NCBI GenBank assembly: GCA_020638095.1 | Contig: JACKJF010000003.1 | Location: 1,240,001-1,304,000, forward strand | DNA from: Hyphomicrobiaceae bacterium | GTDB lineage: Bacteria; Pseudomonadota; Alphaproteobacteria; Rhizobiales; Devosiaceae | Direction of reading: 5' to 3' | DNA length: 64,000 nt | Part shown: positions 38,960 to 48,899 of the stretch, in pieces | Layout: the number at the start of each line of letters is the position of its first letter | Position numbering within the stretch: the first letter of the stretch is position 1 | Program-made: the position numbers and the translations under genes | The notes under the pieces: model-generated | Databases searched by the model: none | What the model saw: the letters and a program-made list of their open reading frames with translations, nothing else | Told to the model about the DNA's origin: nothing

Positions 38960-39802
38960 ATGGCCGCTCACGCCAAGCATCACGACTATCACCTCGTTAA
39001 TCCGAGCCCCTGGCCCGTAGTGGGAGCCGTTTCGGCCTTCGTCATGGCCGTGGGCGCCATCCTCTGGATGCGCAGCGTGACCCCCTGGGTGTTCATGATC
39101 GGCCTGGTTGGCGTGCTCTTCACCATGTATTCCTGGTGGGCCGACGTCATCAAGGAAGCCAATGGCGGCGACCACACGCCGGTTGTCCAGCTCCATCACC
39201 GTTACGGCATGATGCTGTTCATCGCCTCAGAGGTCATGTTCTTCGTCGCCTGGTTCTGGGCCTATTTCGACGGCTTCTTCATGGTCGACGATACGGCGCT
39301 TTATGCGCGTCAGGCGATCCTGACCAACGGCCATTGGCCATATGAAGGCGTTGAGCTGTTCAATCCCTGGCACCTGCCGCTATTCAACACGCTTCTGCTC
39401 TTGACCTCCGGCACCACGGTGACCTGGGCGCACCATGCCCTTCTTCAGGGGGACCGGCAGAGCGTCAAATGGGCGCTTGTTCTCACCATCGTGCTCGGCG
39501 CGCTCTTCACCACGGTCCAGGCGATCGAATATTCGAGCGCCGGCTTCTCGTTCAGCGGCAACATCTACGGCGCGACGTTCTTCATGGCGACCGGATTTCA
39601 CGGTTTCCACGTAATCATCGGTACTATCTTCCTGATCGTCACCTTGCTCCGGGTTCTTGCCGGTCAGTTCACCCCGCAGCAACACCTCGGCTTCGAGTTT
39701 GCCGCCTGGTACTGGCACTTCGTCGACGTGGTCTGGCTGTTCCTGTTCGCCTGCATCTACGTTTGGGGCAGCTGGGGCGTGGCAGCTGTCGCGCACGGCT
39801 AA
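38960..39802 (+). CDS. ctaE: Cytochrome c oxidase subunit III
   Basis: A 280-residue seven-helix subunit III. It starts MAAHAKHHDYHLVNPSPWP and carries the conserved FFVAWFWAYF and YWHFVDVVWLFLF stretches. It stabilises the aa3 core and binds lipid near the D proton path. It begins 2 nt after ctaG. A 9-bp hairpin follows at 39809-39830. Confidence 0.97.
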   Translation: MAAHAKHHDYHLVNPSPWPVVGAVSAFVMAVGAILWMRSVTPWVFMIGLVGVLFTMYSWWADVIKEANGGDHTPVVQLHHRYGMMLFIASEVMFFVAWFWAYFDGFFMVDDTALYARQAILTNGHWPYEGVELFNPWHLPLFNTLLLLTSGTTVTWAHHALLQGDRQSVKWALVLTIVLGALFTTVQAIEYSSAGFSFSGNIYGATFFMATGFHGFHVIIGTIFLIVTLLRVLAGQFTPQQHLGFEFAAWYWHFVDVVWLFLFACIYVWGSWGVAAVAHG

Positions 39803-39808
39803 TCTGTT

Positions 39809-39830
39809 CGGGGCGCCTCCGGGCGCCCCG
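39809..39830 (+). terminator. GC hairpin after ctaE
   Basis: CGGGGCGCC-TCCG-GGCGCCCCG is a perfect 9-bp stem with a four-base loop, 6 nt after the ctaE stop. No T-run follows, so it is more likely a partial terminator or RNA-stability element. The DUF983 gene starts about 50 nt later on the same strand. Confidence 0.6.
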
Positions 39831-39878
39831 CCAAATTGCGGGCGAGGGACCCCGCAACCCGATCAAGGAAACTCCATA

Positions 39879-40280
39879 GTGTCCCACGACCACTCATCGC
39901 ATACCGAGGCTCCCAATCCTTTTGCCACTGGTTTTGCCGGGCGCTGCCCGCGCTGCGGCGAAGGTCACCTGTTTGCCGGCTTCCTCAAGACGTCGAGCCG
40001 GTGCGAAAGTTGCGGCCTCGACCTCGCCTTCGCCGATAGCGGCGACGGTCCGGCCATCTTCATCATGTTCATCGTCGGTTTTGTCGTCGTCTCCCTGGCG
40101 CTGATCGTCAACGTGCTCTTCAACCCGCCAATGTGGGTGCATCTGCTGTTGTGGATTCCAGTGACCATCGGCCTGTCGCTCGCTCTTCTGCGCCCCTTCA
40201 AGGGCATCATGATCGCGCTGCAATACCGCAACGATGCGCGCGAGGGTCAACAGACCGACGACGACCACGCCGCCGAATGA
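39879..40280 (+). CDS. DUF983-family membrane protein
   Basis: A 133-residue protein with an N-terminal zinc-ribbon-like segment (GRCPRCGEGHLF ... CESCGLDL, four Cys) and two membrane helices (about 60-105). DUF983 proteins are found in alphaproteobacterial cox operons, usually beside SURF1, and are presumed assembly factors. The start is GTG at 39879 with AAGGA upstream, and its stop overlaps the SURF1 start (ATGA). Confidence 0.87.
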   Translation: MSHDHSSHTEAPNPFATGFAGRCPRCGEGHLFAGFLKTSSRCESCGLDLAFADSGDGPAIFIMFIVGFVVVSLALIVNVLFNPPMWVHLLLWIPVTIGLSLALLRPFKGIMIALQYRNDAREGQQTDDDHAAE

Positions 40281-41071
40281 CCGGAATGGTGAACACGGTT
40301 GATCAAAAAGGCATCGGCTGGCAGCGGCTGAGCTTCATTCTCTTCATGCTGGCCCTGACCGCGCTCTTCGCCGGCCTCGGCTACTGGCAGGTTCTGCGGC
40401 TGGGCGAGAAAACCCGGCTGCTCGAAGCCATCGAAAGCCGGGCCGAACGCGCGCCCATGCCTCTGCCTCCGGTTGCCGAATGGTCCGTGAGCGATCCCGT
40501 CGCGTTCAACTACTTGCCGGTCACCGTCACCGGCACCTTCCGTAACGACGAAACCGTTCTGGTCTTCACCAGCCTCGAAGAGGCCAAGGGCCCCTTTTCG
40601 GGTCCCGGCTATTGGGTTCTGGTTCCCCTGATGACTGACGACAACGGCCTGATTTTCATCAATCGCGGCTTCATTCCGCAGGAACAGAAAGACCAGTTCC
40701 GTGCCGGCGGGGCCGGGCCGCAGGTGGTGGTCACGGTCACGGGCCTGGCCCGCGTCAGTGAAGAGGCCAATCTCTTCACGCCCCCGTCCGACCTTGTCGG
40801 CCGCGTTGAATGGGTCCGCAACATCGATCGCCTCCTGCAGTATGTCGACGCGACGGGACGGACCGTGGCGCCTTTCTACATTGACGAAGCGGCAAGCGAG
40901 CCCGGCGCGCTCCCCCAGGGTGGCGAAACCAAGCTGACCCTGCCGAACCGCCACTTCGAATACGCGCTGACCTGGTTTTCGCTGGCCGTCATCACGCCGA
41001 TCCTTTTGATCACCTGGCTGCTTCGCGGCCGCGGCCGGGCCGGGCTTGCTCCGGCAAAGCCATCGGACTAG
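40277..41071 (+). CDS. SURF1-family cytochrome oxidase assembly protein
   Basis: A 264-residue SURF1/Shy1 protein that helps insert heme a. Two membrane helices (about 15-35 and 235-255) flank a periplasmic domain with GYWQVLRLGEKTRLLEAIE, GPGYWVLVPL and INRGFIP. It overlaps the DUF983 gene by 4 nt, so the two are translated together. The thrC gene follows 28 nt later. Confidence 0.92.
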   Translation: MTGMVNTVDQKGIGWQRLSFILFMLALTALFAGLGYWQVLRLGEKTRLLEAIESRAERAPMPLPPVAEWSVSDPVAFNYLPVTVTGTFRNDETVLVFTSLEEAKGPFSGPGYWVLVPLMTDDNGLIFINRGFIPQEQKDQFRAGGAGPQVVVTVTGLARVSEEANLFTPPSDLVGRVEWVRNIDRLLQYVDATGRTVAPFYIDEAASEPGALPQGGETKLTLPNRHFEYALTWFSLAVITPILLITWLLRGRGRAGLAPAKPSD

Positions 41072-41099
41072 GGTGCCGCGCTCTTCCCAGGGACCTCTC

Positions 41100-42491
41100 A
41101 TGCGTTACGTCTCGACACGCGGCCAGGCGCCGGAACTCGGATTTTGCGATGCGGTGCTTGCCGGCCTTGCGACCGATGGCGGCCTCTATGTCCCTGCTGA
41201 ATGGCCGCAGATGAGCCCGGCCGAATTCGAGGCGCTGGCCAACCGGCCCTATCAGGACGCAGCATTTGCCGTCATTTCGCGCTTCGTCGATGGCGAGATC
41301 GAAAGCAGCAAGTTGCGCGGCATGATCGACGCGGCCTATGCAACCTTTCGCCACCCTTCGGTTGCGCCGTTGATCGAAATCGAGCCGGGTCACTTTGTGC
41401 TTGAGCTATTCCACGGACCGACGCTGGCCTTCAAGGACGTGGCGATGCAACTGCTCGCCAGGCTGATGGATCATATTCTCGCCGAGCGCGACGCGCGGGC
41501 AACGATTGTCGGCGCGACCTCGGGCGATACGGGCAGCGCGGCGATCGAAGCGTTTAGGGGCCGCGAAAATACCGATATCTTCATTCTCCATCCGGCGGGC
41601 GGCACGTCGGAAGTCCAGCGCCGTCAGATGACGACGGTTCTGGACGCGAACGTTCACAATATCGCACTGGAAGGCACGTTCGACGACTGCCAGGACGCCG
41701 TCAAAGCCATGTTCGCCAACCGGCCCTTCCGCGAAGGGTTGCATCTGTCCGGCGTCAATTCGATCAACTGGGGCCGGATCGTTGCCCAGATCGTCTATTA
41801 CGTCACCGCAGCACTCGCACTCGGCGCACCGCACCGCGCTATCAGCTTCACCGTGCCGACCGGAAATTTCGGCGACATTTTTGCCGGTTACGCCGCCATG
41901 CGCATGGGCCTGCCGATCGCCCGGCTGATCATCGCGACAAACCAGAACGACATTCTGGCCCGGACCATCGAGACGGGCGCGTATGAAACCGGCACGGTCC
42001 TCAAATCCATCAGCCCCTCGATGGATATCCAGGTCTCATCCAATTTCGAACGGCTTGTGTTCGATGCCGTCGATCGCGACGCCGACGTGCTGACGGGGCT
42101 GATGAACCGGCTCAAGCAGGGTGGCGGGTTCGAATTGCCTGAACCTGCGCAGAAGTTCATTGGCGCCTCGTTCCGTGCCGGTCGCGCCAGCGAGGCAGAA
42201 ACCATCGAGACGATCCGTGGTGTCCATGCCCAATCGGGCTACATACTCGACCCGCATTCCGCCGTCGGGGTCCACGTCGCCCGCCACTTCGCCAGCAACG
42301 AGACGCCGATGGTCACCCTTGCCACCGCCCACCCGGCCAAGTTCCCTGCGGCGGTAAAATCGGCCACGGGACTTGAACCGGCGCTGCCGCAATGGCTATC
42401 TGATCTATTCGACCGCAGCGAACGTTGCGATGCGCTGGCAAACGACCAGTCGGTCATCGAAGACTATATCAGGGCCCGCGCCAGGGCCTGA
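41100..42491 (+). CDS. thrC: Threonine synthase
   Basis: A 463-residue PLP enzyme that converts O-phosphohomoserine to threonine. The PLP lysine is Lys112 in HGPTLAFKDVAMQ. The N-terminus MRYVSTRGQAPELGFCDAVLAGLATDGGLYVP is characteristic of the longer proteobacterial class. It follows the cox assembly genes on the same strand, as commonly seen in Hyphomicrobiales. Confidence 0.96.
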   Translation: MRYVSTRGQAPELGFCDAVLAGLATDGGLYVPAEWPQMSPAEFEALANRPYQDAAFAVISRFVDGEIESSKLRGMIDAAYATFRHPSVAPLIEIEPGHFVLELFHGPTLAFKDVAMQLLARLMDHILAERDARATIVGATSGDTGSAAIEAFRGRENTDIFILHPAGGTSEVQRRQMTTVLDANVHNIALEGTFDDCQDAVKAMFANRPFREGLHLSGVNSINWGRIVAQIVYYVTAALALGAPHRAISFTVPTGNFGDIFAGYAAMRMGLPIARLIIATNQNDILARTIETGAYETGTVLKSISPSMDIQVSSNFERLVFDAVDRDADVLTGLMNRLKQGGGFELPEPAQKFIGASFRAGRASEAETIETIRGVHAQSGYILDPHSAVGVHVARHFASNETPMVTLATAHPAKFPAAVKSATGLEPALPQWLSDLFDRSERCDALANDQSVIEDYIRARARA

Positions 42492-42501
42492 GGAGGATGA
42501 G

Positions 42502-43764
42502 TTGAGCGTCATATCCACCACCCTTGATAACGGCATGACCGTTCTGACCCACCACATGCCGCACCTTGAAAGTGCGGCGCTCGGTGTCTGGGTCAAGGCG
42601 GGCTCGCGCAGCGAGCGCGACGACGAACACGGCATATCCCACCTCCTCGAACACATGGCGTTCAAGGGCACGACGACGCGGACTTCGCAGCAGATCGTCG
42701 GCGAGATCGAGCAGGTGGGGGGCGAACTCAACGCCGCGACCTCGATTGAGCAGACCGGCTATTTCGCCCGGGTGCTGAAAGACGATGTCAGCCTTGCGGC
42801 GGATATCCTTTCGGACATTCTCCGCAATTCGACGTTCGCACCCAACGAACTGGCCCGCGAACAGCAGGTCATCGTCCAGGAGATTGGCGCCGCCCACGAC
42901 GATCCCAACGATCAGGTCTTCGACCTTTTTCAGTCCGCCGTTTTCCCCGAGCAGGCGATCGGCCGGCCCATCCTCGGCACGGTCGAGAGTGTGACGGGCT
43001 TCGGCGCCGACCAGATCCGCGCCTATATGGACCGCAACTATGTCGGCCGGAACATGGTCATGGCAGCTGCCGGAAATGTCGAACACGACCGGCTCGTCGA
43101 CATTGCGGCGGAACGCTTCTCCGGCGTGCGCCCGAACCCGGAAGCGACGCCAGACGGAGCCTCCTATGTTGGTGGCGACAGCCGCAAGGTGTCGGAACAT
43201 GAGCAGGCCCATATCATTCTTGGTTTCGAGGGCCGGGCCTACAATTCGACCGGCTACTATACGAGCCAGATACTCGCATCGGTGCTGGGCGGCGGCATGA
43301 GTTCGCGCCTCTTCCAGGAAGTCCGCGAAAAGCGCGGCCTTTGCTATTCGGTCTTTGCCTTTCACTGGGCCTTCGCCGATACCGGCGTTTTCGGCGTTTC
43401 GGCCGCGACTGGCGAGAAACATGTCGAGGAACTTGTTCCCGTCATTCTCGATGAACTCCGCCGCGCGACCGAGGACATCACCGACGACGAAGTGCTGCGT
43501 GTCCGCAACCAGATCCGCGCCGGCCTGCTGATGTCGCTCGAAAGCCCGTCAGGCCGCGCCGGGCAACTGGCCCGCCAGCAGCTGCTTTGGGGCCGACCCA
43601 TCGAAATGCAGGAAATCATCGATCGCATCAACCGCATCGATGCCGAACGGGTCCGCGCAATTGCCGCCGAACTATTTTCTGGCAATGCACCTGCCGTCGC
43701 CGCCAACGGTCCCATTTCGAGTCTGTCGGAATACGACGCGATCGTCTCGCGGTTTGCCGCCTGA
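42502..43764 (+). CDS. M16-family zinc peptidase (mitochondrial-processing-peptidase-like)
   Basis: A 420-residue inverzincin. The zinc site is HLLEH at 47-51 with the third ligand Glu127. Sequence resembles the beta subunit of the mitochondrial processing peptidase and alphaproteobacterial homologues, and there is no signal peptide. The start is TTG at 42502 behind GGAGG. Native substrates of these bacterial proteins are largely unknown. A GNAT gene follows 4 nt later. Confidence 0.9.
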   Translation: MSVISTTLDNGMTVLTHHMPHLESAALGVWVKAGSRSERDDEHGISHLLEHMAFKGTTTRTSQQIVGEIEQVGGELNAATSIEQTGYFARVLKDDVSLAADILSDILRNSTFAPNELAREQQVIVQEIGAAHDDPNDQVFDLFQSAVFPEQAIGRPILGTVESVTGFGADQIRAYMDRNYVGRNMVMAAAGNVEHDRLVDIAAERFSGVRPNPEATPDGASYVGGDSRKVSEHEQAHIILGFEGRAYNSTGYYTSQILASVLGGGMSSRLFQEVREKRGLCYSVFAFHWAFADTGVFGVSAATGEKHVEELVPVILDELRRATEDITDDEVLRVRNQIRAGLLMSLESPSGRAGQLARQQLLWGRPIEMQEIIDRINRIDAERVRAIAAELFSGNAPAVAANGPISSLSEYDAIVSRFAA

Positions 43765-43768
43765 CCAG

Positions 43769-44392
43769 ATGCCCCTCTGGTCCGCCCGAAATGCGCCGGA
43801 GGTTCGGTCTGACCGCCTGTTGCTCCGCCTGCCACAAGCGTCCGATTTTGCCGAATGGCGCGATCTGCGGCTGAGGAGTCGTGACCATCTCGAACCGTTC
43901 GAGCCCAGTTGGAGCGACCTCGATTACACGCGCCCGGCATTCTCCCGGCGTCTCCGCCGGGCTGTGAAGCAGGCACGCGAGGGCACTGACTATTCGTTCT
44001 TCGTCTTTGCCCGCGACGGCCGGAAATACCGGCTCGCCGGTGGTCTGACACTCTCAAACGTCCGCTTTGCGGTCGCCTGCCACGCCAATCTCGGCTACTG
44101 GACCGGGGCACCATTCGCGGGGCAGGGGATCATGACCGAAGCAGTCGGCCTTGCCTGCGGCTACGCATTCGACAAGCTCGGCCTGAACCGGGTTCACGCC
44201 GCCTTTCTACCGCATAATGCCGCGTCACGTCGCGTGCTCGAAAAGAACGGCTTTGTCGAAGAGGGATTTGCCGAACATTACCTCAAGATCAACGGCCGCT
44301 GGGAGGATCATGTCCTCTTCGGCCTGACCCGCGCCCGCCGCGATGCCGACGCAATTCTGGCGCTTAAGGACAAACCTTCGTTTCACTTGTGA
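43769..44392 (+). CDS. GNAT-family N-acetyltransferase (RimJ-like)
   Basis: A 207-residue acetyl-CoA-dependent acetyltransferase of the RimJ/RimL group. The acetyl-CoA loop is seen in GYWTGAPFAGQGIMTEAVGL, and the C-terminal part HAAFLPHNAASRRVLEKNGF is typical. RimJ acetylates ribosomal protein S5, but this assignment is by family only. It starts 4 nt after the M16 gene and ends the cox-thrC transcription unit. Confidence 0.87.
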   Translation: MPLWSARNAPEVRSDRLLLRLPQASDFAEWRDLRLRSRDHLEPFEPSWSDLDYTRPAFSRRLRRAVKQAREGTDYSFFVFARDGRKYRLAGGLTLSNVRFAVACHANLGYWTGAPFAGQGIMTEAVGLACGYAFDKLGLNRVHAAFLPHNAASRRVLEKNGFVEEGFAEHYLKINGRWEDHVLFGLTRARRDADAILALKDKPSFHL

Positions 44393-44452
44393 CTTCGGTC
44401 ATTCCCCGTTACCAAGGGCGAAATCCGCAAGAGTTGGGGCTGTCAGTTCTCT

Positions 44453-47332
44453 ATGCGTTTTCTCAAAGCGATAGTGCTGTGCGTTTTTCTGGCCGTTTTC
44501 GGCCCGAACGCCGCCCGCGCGCTTGAGGTCATCACCGTCCCTGAAGACGTCAACGCCGTCAATCTCAGCGCCGCCATTGAGCGCCAGGCCGGCGAAGACG
44601 GCTCCGTGCGCCTCAGCACAGCCCCCGACGCCGACGGCATTGTCCGCCGCATCGAAGTGCTTGCCGCCGATCCGGGAACCAACCCCAACTGGGCCATTTT
44701 CGCACTTCGCAACGTCTCGGATGTTCAGCTTGAACGGCTGATTGTCGCCCCATTTTTCCGCATGCCCGGCTCAGGCGTCGTCAACCCCGACCTTGGCAGC
44801 AACCGGATCAACGTTCTGACCCCGAGCGGCGGCATCCGGCCGGAACGCCAGGCCGACGCAGAAGCTGATGTATTCCAGGTCGTGCTCGACCCGGGCGCGA
44901 CCGTGACCTTCGTTGCCGAACTGTCCGGAGGCACGCTTCCCGAACTTTACCTCTGGGAGCCGGGCGCCTACCGTTCCTACCAGAACTCGTTCACGCTTTT
45001 TCGCGGTACCGTGCTCGGCATTTCGGGCCTTGCGGCGGTGTTTCTGACCATCATGTTCGTTGTGCGCGGACGCGGCGTCTTTCCCGCGACGGCGGCGTTC
45101 GCCTGGTCCGTTCTGGCCTACCTTCTGATCGACTTCGGCATTTTCGGTCCTTTGATCGGGGTCGGCAATGGTGCCGTCCAGCCCTATCGCGCTGCATCGG
45201 TGGCGGCGCTTGCCACGACCCTCTTCGGATTTGTGTTCATCTATCTCAACCTCCATCGCTGGCACCTGAGGTTTCTGCATCTGGCGCTGGCGCTTGCGGC
45301 GGTCTTTCTCGCGCTTTTCGCCTTTTCCTTCCTGCAGCCGCAGCTGGCCGCAACCGTCGCCCGCGTGGTCCTGCTGCTTCTCGGCATCATGGGCACGATG
45401 CTGATCATCATTCTCTCGGTTCGTGGCTACGATCGCGCGGTTCTGCTCGTCCCGACCTGGATCATCTTCATCGCCTGGCTGATCTATTCGTGGATGGTCC
45501 TGTCCGGGTCGGTGACCAATGACATTGCCCAGCCCGCCGTCGCGGGCGGCCTCGTGCTCATGGTCATGCTTGTCGGCTTCACTACCGTCCAGCACGCCTT
45601 CGCCGAAGGTCAGGTCAGCGTCGGCTCGCTTTCCGAAGTGGAACGGCGGGCCCTCGCCATGACGGGCAGCGGCGATTTCGTCTTCGACTGGAATCTCGAA
45701 CGTGACCGTGTGACCGTCTCAGAGGAAATCCATCCTCGCCTCGGCGAGCGGCGCGGCGCCCTGCGTGGCTCGATCAAGCTCTGGCTCGACCGGGTCCATC
45801 CTGACGACCGGGACCGCTTCCGCACTGCTCTCGACACCCTTGTCGAACTCAAGCGCGGCAAAGTGAATTCGTACGTTCGCATCGCCGCGCATGACGGCAA
45901 TTATCGCGGCTTTCGATTGCGCGCCAAACCCGTGCTCGACCGCGACGGGCAGGTTTCCCGCATCGTCGGATCGCTCCGCGACGTGACCGACGAGAAGATT
46001 TCCGCCGAGCGGCTTCTGCATGACGCCGTCTATGACAGTTTCACCGGTTTGCCCCTGCGCGTGCTGCTGCTCGACCGGCTCGATCGCGCGCTCAAGCGGG
46101 CAAAGGCCGGCCACGCCGTCAAACCGGCGGTCATGGTGATCGACCTCGATGGCTTCACCGAGATCGACGAACGTTTCGGGCATTCTGCATCGGATTCGCT
46201 GCTGCTCGCCGTGGCGCGCCGACTGTCGCGGGTCATGCGCCCGATGGACACGCTTGGCCGCATCCGGGGCGACCAGTTCGCCGCCATCCTCGTGTCAGAC
46301 GAGAGCGCCGGCAAGATTGCCGAAGTCGCTGAACAGATGCGCCGGGCGCTGCGGACCCCGTTCAATTTCGGCGACCAGGACTTCTCCCTGACCGCCTCCA
46401 TCGGCATCACCATCTATGACAATTCCCCGGTTGGCGCTGCCGACGTGCTCCGCGATGCGGAACTCGCCATGTACTATGCCAAGCGACTGGGTGGTGACCG
46501 CATCGAGGCCTATCGCGCCTCGGCCCGCTCGATCGCGGCCTATTCGGAAGCCTCCGAACGCGACCTCGAACGGGCGATGAACGAAGGCGAATTGCAGGTC
46601 TACTACCAGCCGATCTACGACATCCGGACCGCCTCGATTGCTGGCGCCGAAGCCCTGATGCGCTGGAACCATCCGACCAAGGGCATCGTCGGGCCCTCCG
46701 AGTTCATTCCGCTGGCGGAACGGACCGGCCTCATTGAAAAGCTCGGCCGCCTTGCCATTCGCCAGGCCGCCAACCAGACGTCGGACTGGATCTCGGCCCT
46801 GCCGCTCGACGAGAATTTTTTCGTTTCGATCAATCTCTCAGCAACCCAGCTCGCGACCGAAACCCTGCTCAACGACCTGAGGACGCTTGTCACCGAGAAC
46901 CGGCAGCTGCCGAGGCATATCAAGCTCGAGGTCACTGAAACCCAGGTCATGGCCAACCCGGAACAGTCCGCATTCGTTCTTTCTGCGCTCAAGGATCTGG
47001 GATTCGGTCTGGCGCTCGATGATTTCGGCACCGGTCATTCGTCATTCTCGTATCTGCACCGGTTTCCGTTCGACACCGTCAAGATTCCGGCCCAGTTCGT
47101 TCAGCTCGGCGACGATTCCGGCAGCGCCCGCACCCAGGGCCCGATCATCCGATCAATCACTTCGCTTGCCAACGAGCTTGGACTGATCGTGGTCGGGGAG
47201 GGGGTGGAAACGCCCGAGGAACTCAAGCGGCTGATCCAGTACGATTGCCACCTCGCCCAGGGATTCGTGTTCGAAGCCGCCATTGATGCGTCCGCGCTCA
47301 AGCGGAAGCTCGCGACCCAGCACGGGGTCTGA
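44453..47332 (+). CDS. Membrane sensor with degenerate GGDEF and intact EAL domains
   Basis: A 959-residue signalling protein. The signal peptide (1-23) is followed by a periplasmic sensory region (about 24-175), seven membrane helices (about 180-385, DISM-like), a PAS-like domain (about 395-510), a GGDEF domain (about 520-680) and an EAL domain (about 695-945). The GGDEF motif reads RGDQF at 605-609, so cyclase activity is doubtful. The EAL triad is intact (733-735), and LEVTETQVM, LDDFGTGHSS and GEGVET are present. The best reading is a c-di-GMP phosphodiesterase gated by an external signal, with the GGDEF part as a regulatory GTP site. Confidence 0.92.
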   Translation: MRFLKAIVLCVFLAVFGPNAARALEVITVPEDVNAVNLSAAIERQAGEDGSVRLSTAPDADGIVRRIEVLAADPGTNPNWAIFALRNVSDVQLERLIVAPFFRMPGSGVVNPDLGSNRINVLTPSGGIRPERQADAEADVFQVVLDPGATVTFVAELSGGTLPELYLWEPGAYRSYQNSFTLFRGTVLGISGLAAVFLTIMFVVRGRGVFPATAAFAWSVLAYLLIDFGIFGPLIGVGNGAVQPYRAASVAALATTLFGFVFIYLNLHRWHLRFLHLALALAAVFLALFAFSFLQPQLAATVARVVLLLLGIMGTMLIIILSVRGYDRAVLLVPTWIIFIAWLIYSWMVLSGSVTNDIAQPAVAGGLVLMVMLVGFTTVQHAFAEGQVSVGSLSEVERRALAMTGSGDFVFDWNLERDRVTVSEEIHPRLGERRGALRGSIKLWLDRVHPDDRDRFRTALDTLVELKRGKVNSYVRIAAHDGNYRGFRLRAKPVLDRDGQVSRIVGSLRDVTDEKISAERLLHDAVYDSFTGLPLRVLLLDRLDRALKRAKAGHAVKPAVMVIDLDGFTEIDERFGHSASDSLLLAVARRLSRVMRPMDTLGRIRGDQFAAILVSDESAGKIAEVAEQMRRALRTPFNFGDQDFSLTASIGITIYDNSPVGAADVLRDAELAMYYAKRLGGDRIEAYRASARSIAAYSEASERDLERAMNEGELQVYYQPIYDIRTASIAGAEALMRWNHPTKGIVGPSEFIPLAERTGLIEKLGRLAIRQAANQTSDWISALPLDENFFVSINLSATQLATETLLNDLRTLVTENRQLPRHIKLEVTETQVMANPEQSAFVLSALKDLGFGLALDDFGTGHSSFSYLHRFPFDTVKIPAQFVQLGDDSGSARTQGPIIRSITSLANELGLIVVGEGVETPEELKRLIQYDCHLAQGFVFEAAIDASALKRKLATQHGV

Positions 47333-47364
47333 CCGCACTTAATCGAGAAATTGATGCGCCCGGC

Positions 47365-47946
47365 TCAGGCGAGGCCGGCCTCGCCGCTGAGATTGGCCGG
47401 GTTCAGCCCGATACTGGCAAGGGCTTGCTGGTAGCGCCGGTCCGCCGGTACCGAAAAGACCAGGCTCGCATCGCCCGTCACGTTGAGCCAGGCATTCTCT
47501 GCCATCTCCGCGTCGAGCTGGCCGGGACCCCATCCGGCATAGCCGAGCGCGAAGAGGCTTTGGCCCGGCTGGCCGTGTTCGCTGGCGATCGCCTGCAGAA
47601 TGTCGCGGTTGGCCGAAAGCACGATGTCGGACCGGATCCGGACGGAAGCGCCCTGCTGGTAATAGTCGGCCGAATGAAGCACAAAACCGCGCCCCGGCTC
47701 GACCGGACCGCCGTTCCAGACGGTCTGCGTGCGAACATGCTCAGGGTCCGAGATCTCTTTCGTCTCGTCAGCCATTTGAAGGTCATCGAGCACGTCACCG
47801 AAGTTCAGATCATCCAGCGGCTTGTTGACGATGAGACCCATCGCGCCCTGTTCCGTGTGATCGATGAGGAAGATGACTGAACGCTCAAACCGCGGATCGT
47901 GCATTTGCGGCATGGCGATGAGAAACTGGCCCTTGAGCGATTGCAT
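47365..47946 (-). CDS. YqgE/AlgH family protein
   Basis: A 193-residue cytosolic protein of the UPF0301 (YqgE/AlgH) family. Diagnostic blocks are GQFLIAMPQMHDPRFERSVI, GAMGLIVNKPL and LFALGYAGWGPGQLDAE. The function is not established; AlgH was linked to alginate expression in Pseudomonas. The start at 47946 aligns with the family; longer in-frame extensions exist but look non-coding. It diverges from the DsbD-alpha-like gene. Confidence 0.92.
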   Translation of the reverse strand: MQSLKGQFLIAMPQMHDPRFERSVIFLIDHTEQGAMGLIVNKPLDDLNFGDVLDDLQMADETKEISDPEHVRTQTVWNGGPVEPGRGFVLHSADYYQQGASVRIRSDIVLSANRDILQAIASEHGQPGQSLFALGYAGWGPGQLDAEMAENAWLNVTGDASLVFSVPADRRYQQALASIGLNPANLSGEAGLA

Positions 47947-48059
47947 GTTGGCGAACTTTCGAACTACCCACAGTTGCCCCCGCCCAAGCATATCGCCAAA
48001 CCCGGCCGTTCTCCAAACTGTCATTTCCATTTCATCGCAGGGCATGGTTGAAACAGGGC

Positions 48060-48875
48060 ATGACCAGAATTCTGCTCCTTTTCGTTTTGCTGTTCGCCGT
48101 GGCTCCAGCCGCCGGCGCGTCCGAAACCGAACCCGTAGCCGTTTCCGACACCGCCAGCATCCGGCTGATTTCGGCCGGCAAGCTTCAGCCAGACGGAACG
48201 GTCTGGGCTGGAATCGCCATCGATATGCCGTCTGACACCAGCACCTACTGGCGCGTGCCCGGCGAGACCGGAGTGCCGATGGTGATGGACTGGAGCGCAA
48301 GCCAGAACCTTGGCGGCGCGGAAATCTTCTGGCCCATGCCGCGGCGCGTCGTCAAATCCGGCTATACCGATTATGTCTATGAGGGAAATACCGTCTTTCC
48401 CGTCCAGCTGAGGCCAACGGCTGGGAACGCGGTCTGGTCGGCCCACCTTTTGCTCGGCATCTGCAACGAAGTGTGTATCCCGGTCTCGGTGGACCTGGAA
48501 CTGCCGCTCGCGACCGATGCGCCCGATATGGCGAGCAATATCTCCATCCGGCAGGCCATGGCAACCGTCCCCCTGGCGCTGAATGCAGACGACCTGCTTG
48601 CGTCCCGGCCCGAATTCGACCCGGAGGCCGGCATGTTGACCGTGCGGTTGAAGGAACCCATCGACGATCCGCGGAACGCCATTCTAGCCACCGCCGATCC
48701 TGCGCTGGTTTTTGCCGAGCCTGAATTTTTCCCCGACTATTCGCTTCGTTTTCGCCTCCTGTCGCGAACGCCGGAAAAACTCGACGAGCAGGAAACGCTT
48801 GATTTCCTTTTCGACACGACCAATGGTCCACAATTCGTCACATCCCCGTTCGATATCCTCGGTCGAACCCGATAA
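48060..48875 (+). CDS. DsbD-alpha-like periplasmic protein
   Basis: A 271-residue secreted protein whose domain resembles the N-terminal (alpha, DsbC-fold) part of the disulfide reductase DsbD, without the membrane and thioredoxin parts. The signal peptide (1-20) ends GASE. The redox pair is CNEVC (Cys135, Cys139). These stand-alone forms are common in alphaproteobacteria and may move electrons to periplasmic thiol proteins. The ATG at 48060 is chosen; TTG 48048 is possible. A peroxiredoxin gene follows 24 nt later. Confidence 0.82.
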   Translation: MTRILLLFVLLFAVAPAAGASETEPVAVSDTASIRLISAGKLQPDGTVWAGIAIDMPSDTSTYWRVPGETGVPMVMDWSASQNLGGAEIFWPMPRRVVKSGYTDYVYEGNTVFPVQLRPTAGNAVWSAHLLLGICNEVCIPVSVDLELPLATDAPDMASNISIRQAMATVPLALNADDLLASRPEFDPEAGMLTVRLKEPIDDPRNAILATADPALVFAEPEFFPDYSLRFRLLSRTPEKLDEQETLDFLFDTTNGPQFVTSPFDILGRTR

Positions 48876-48899
48876 TTCGCCATCAAGGAGAATAGCCAA

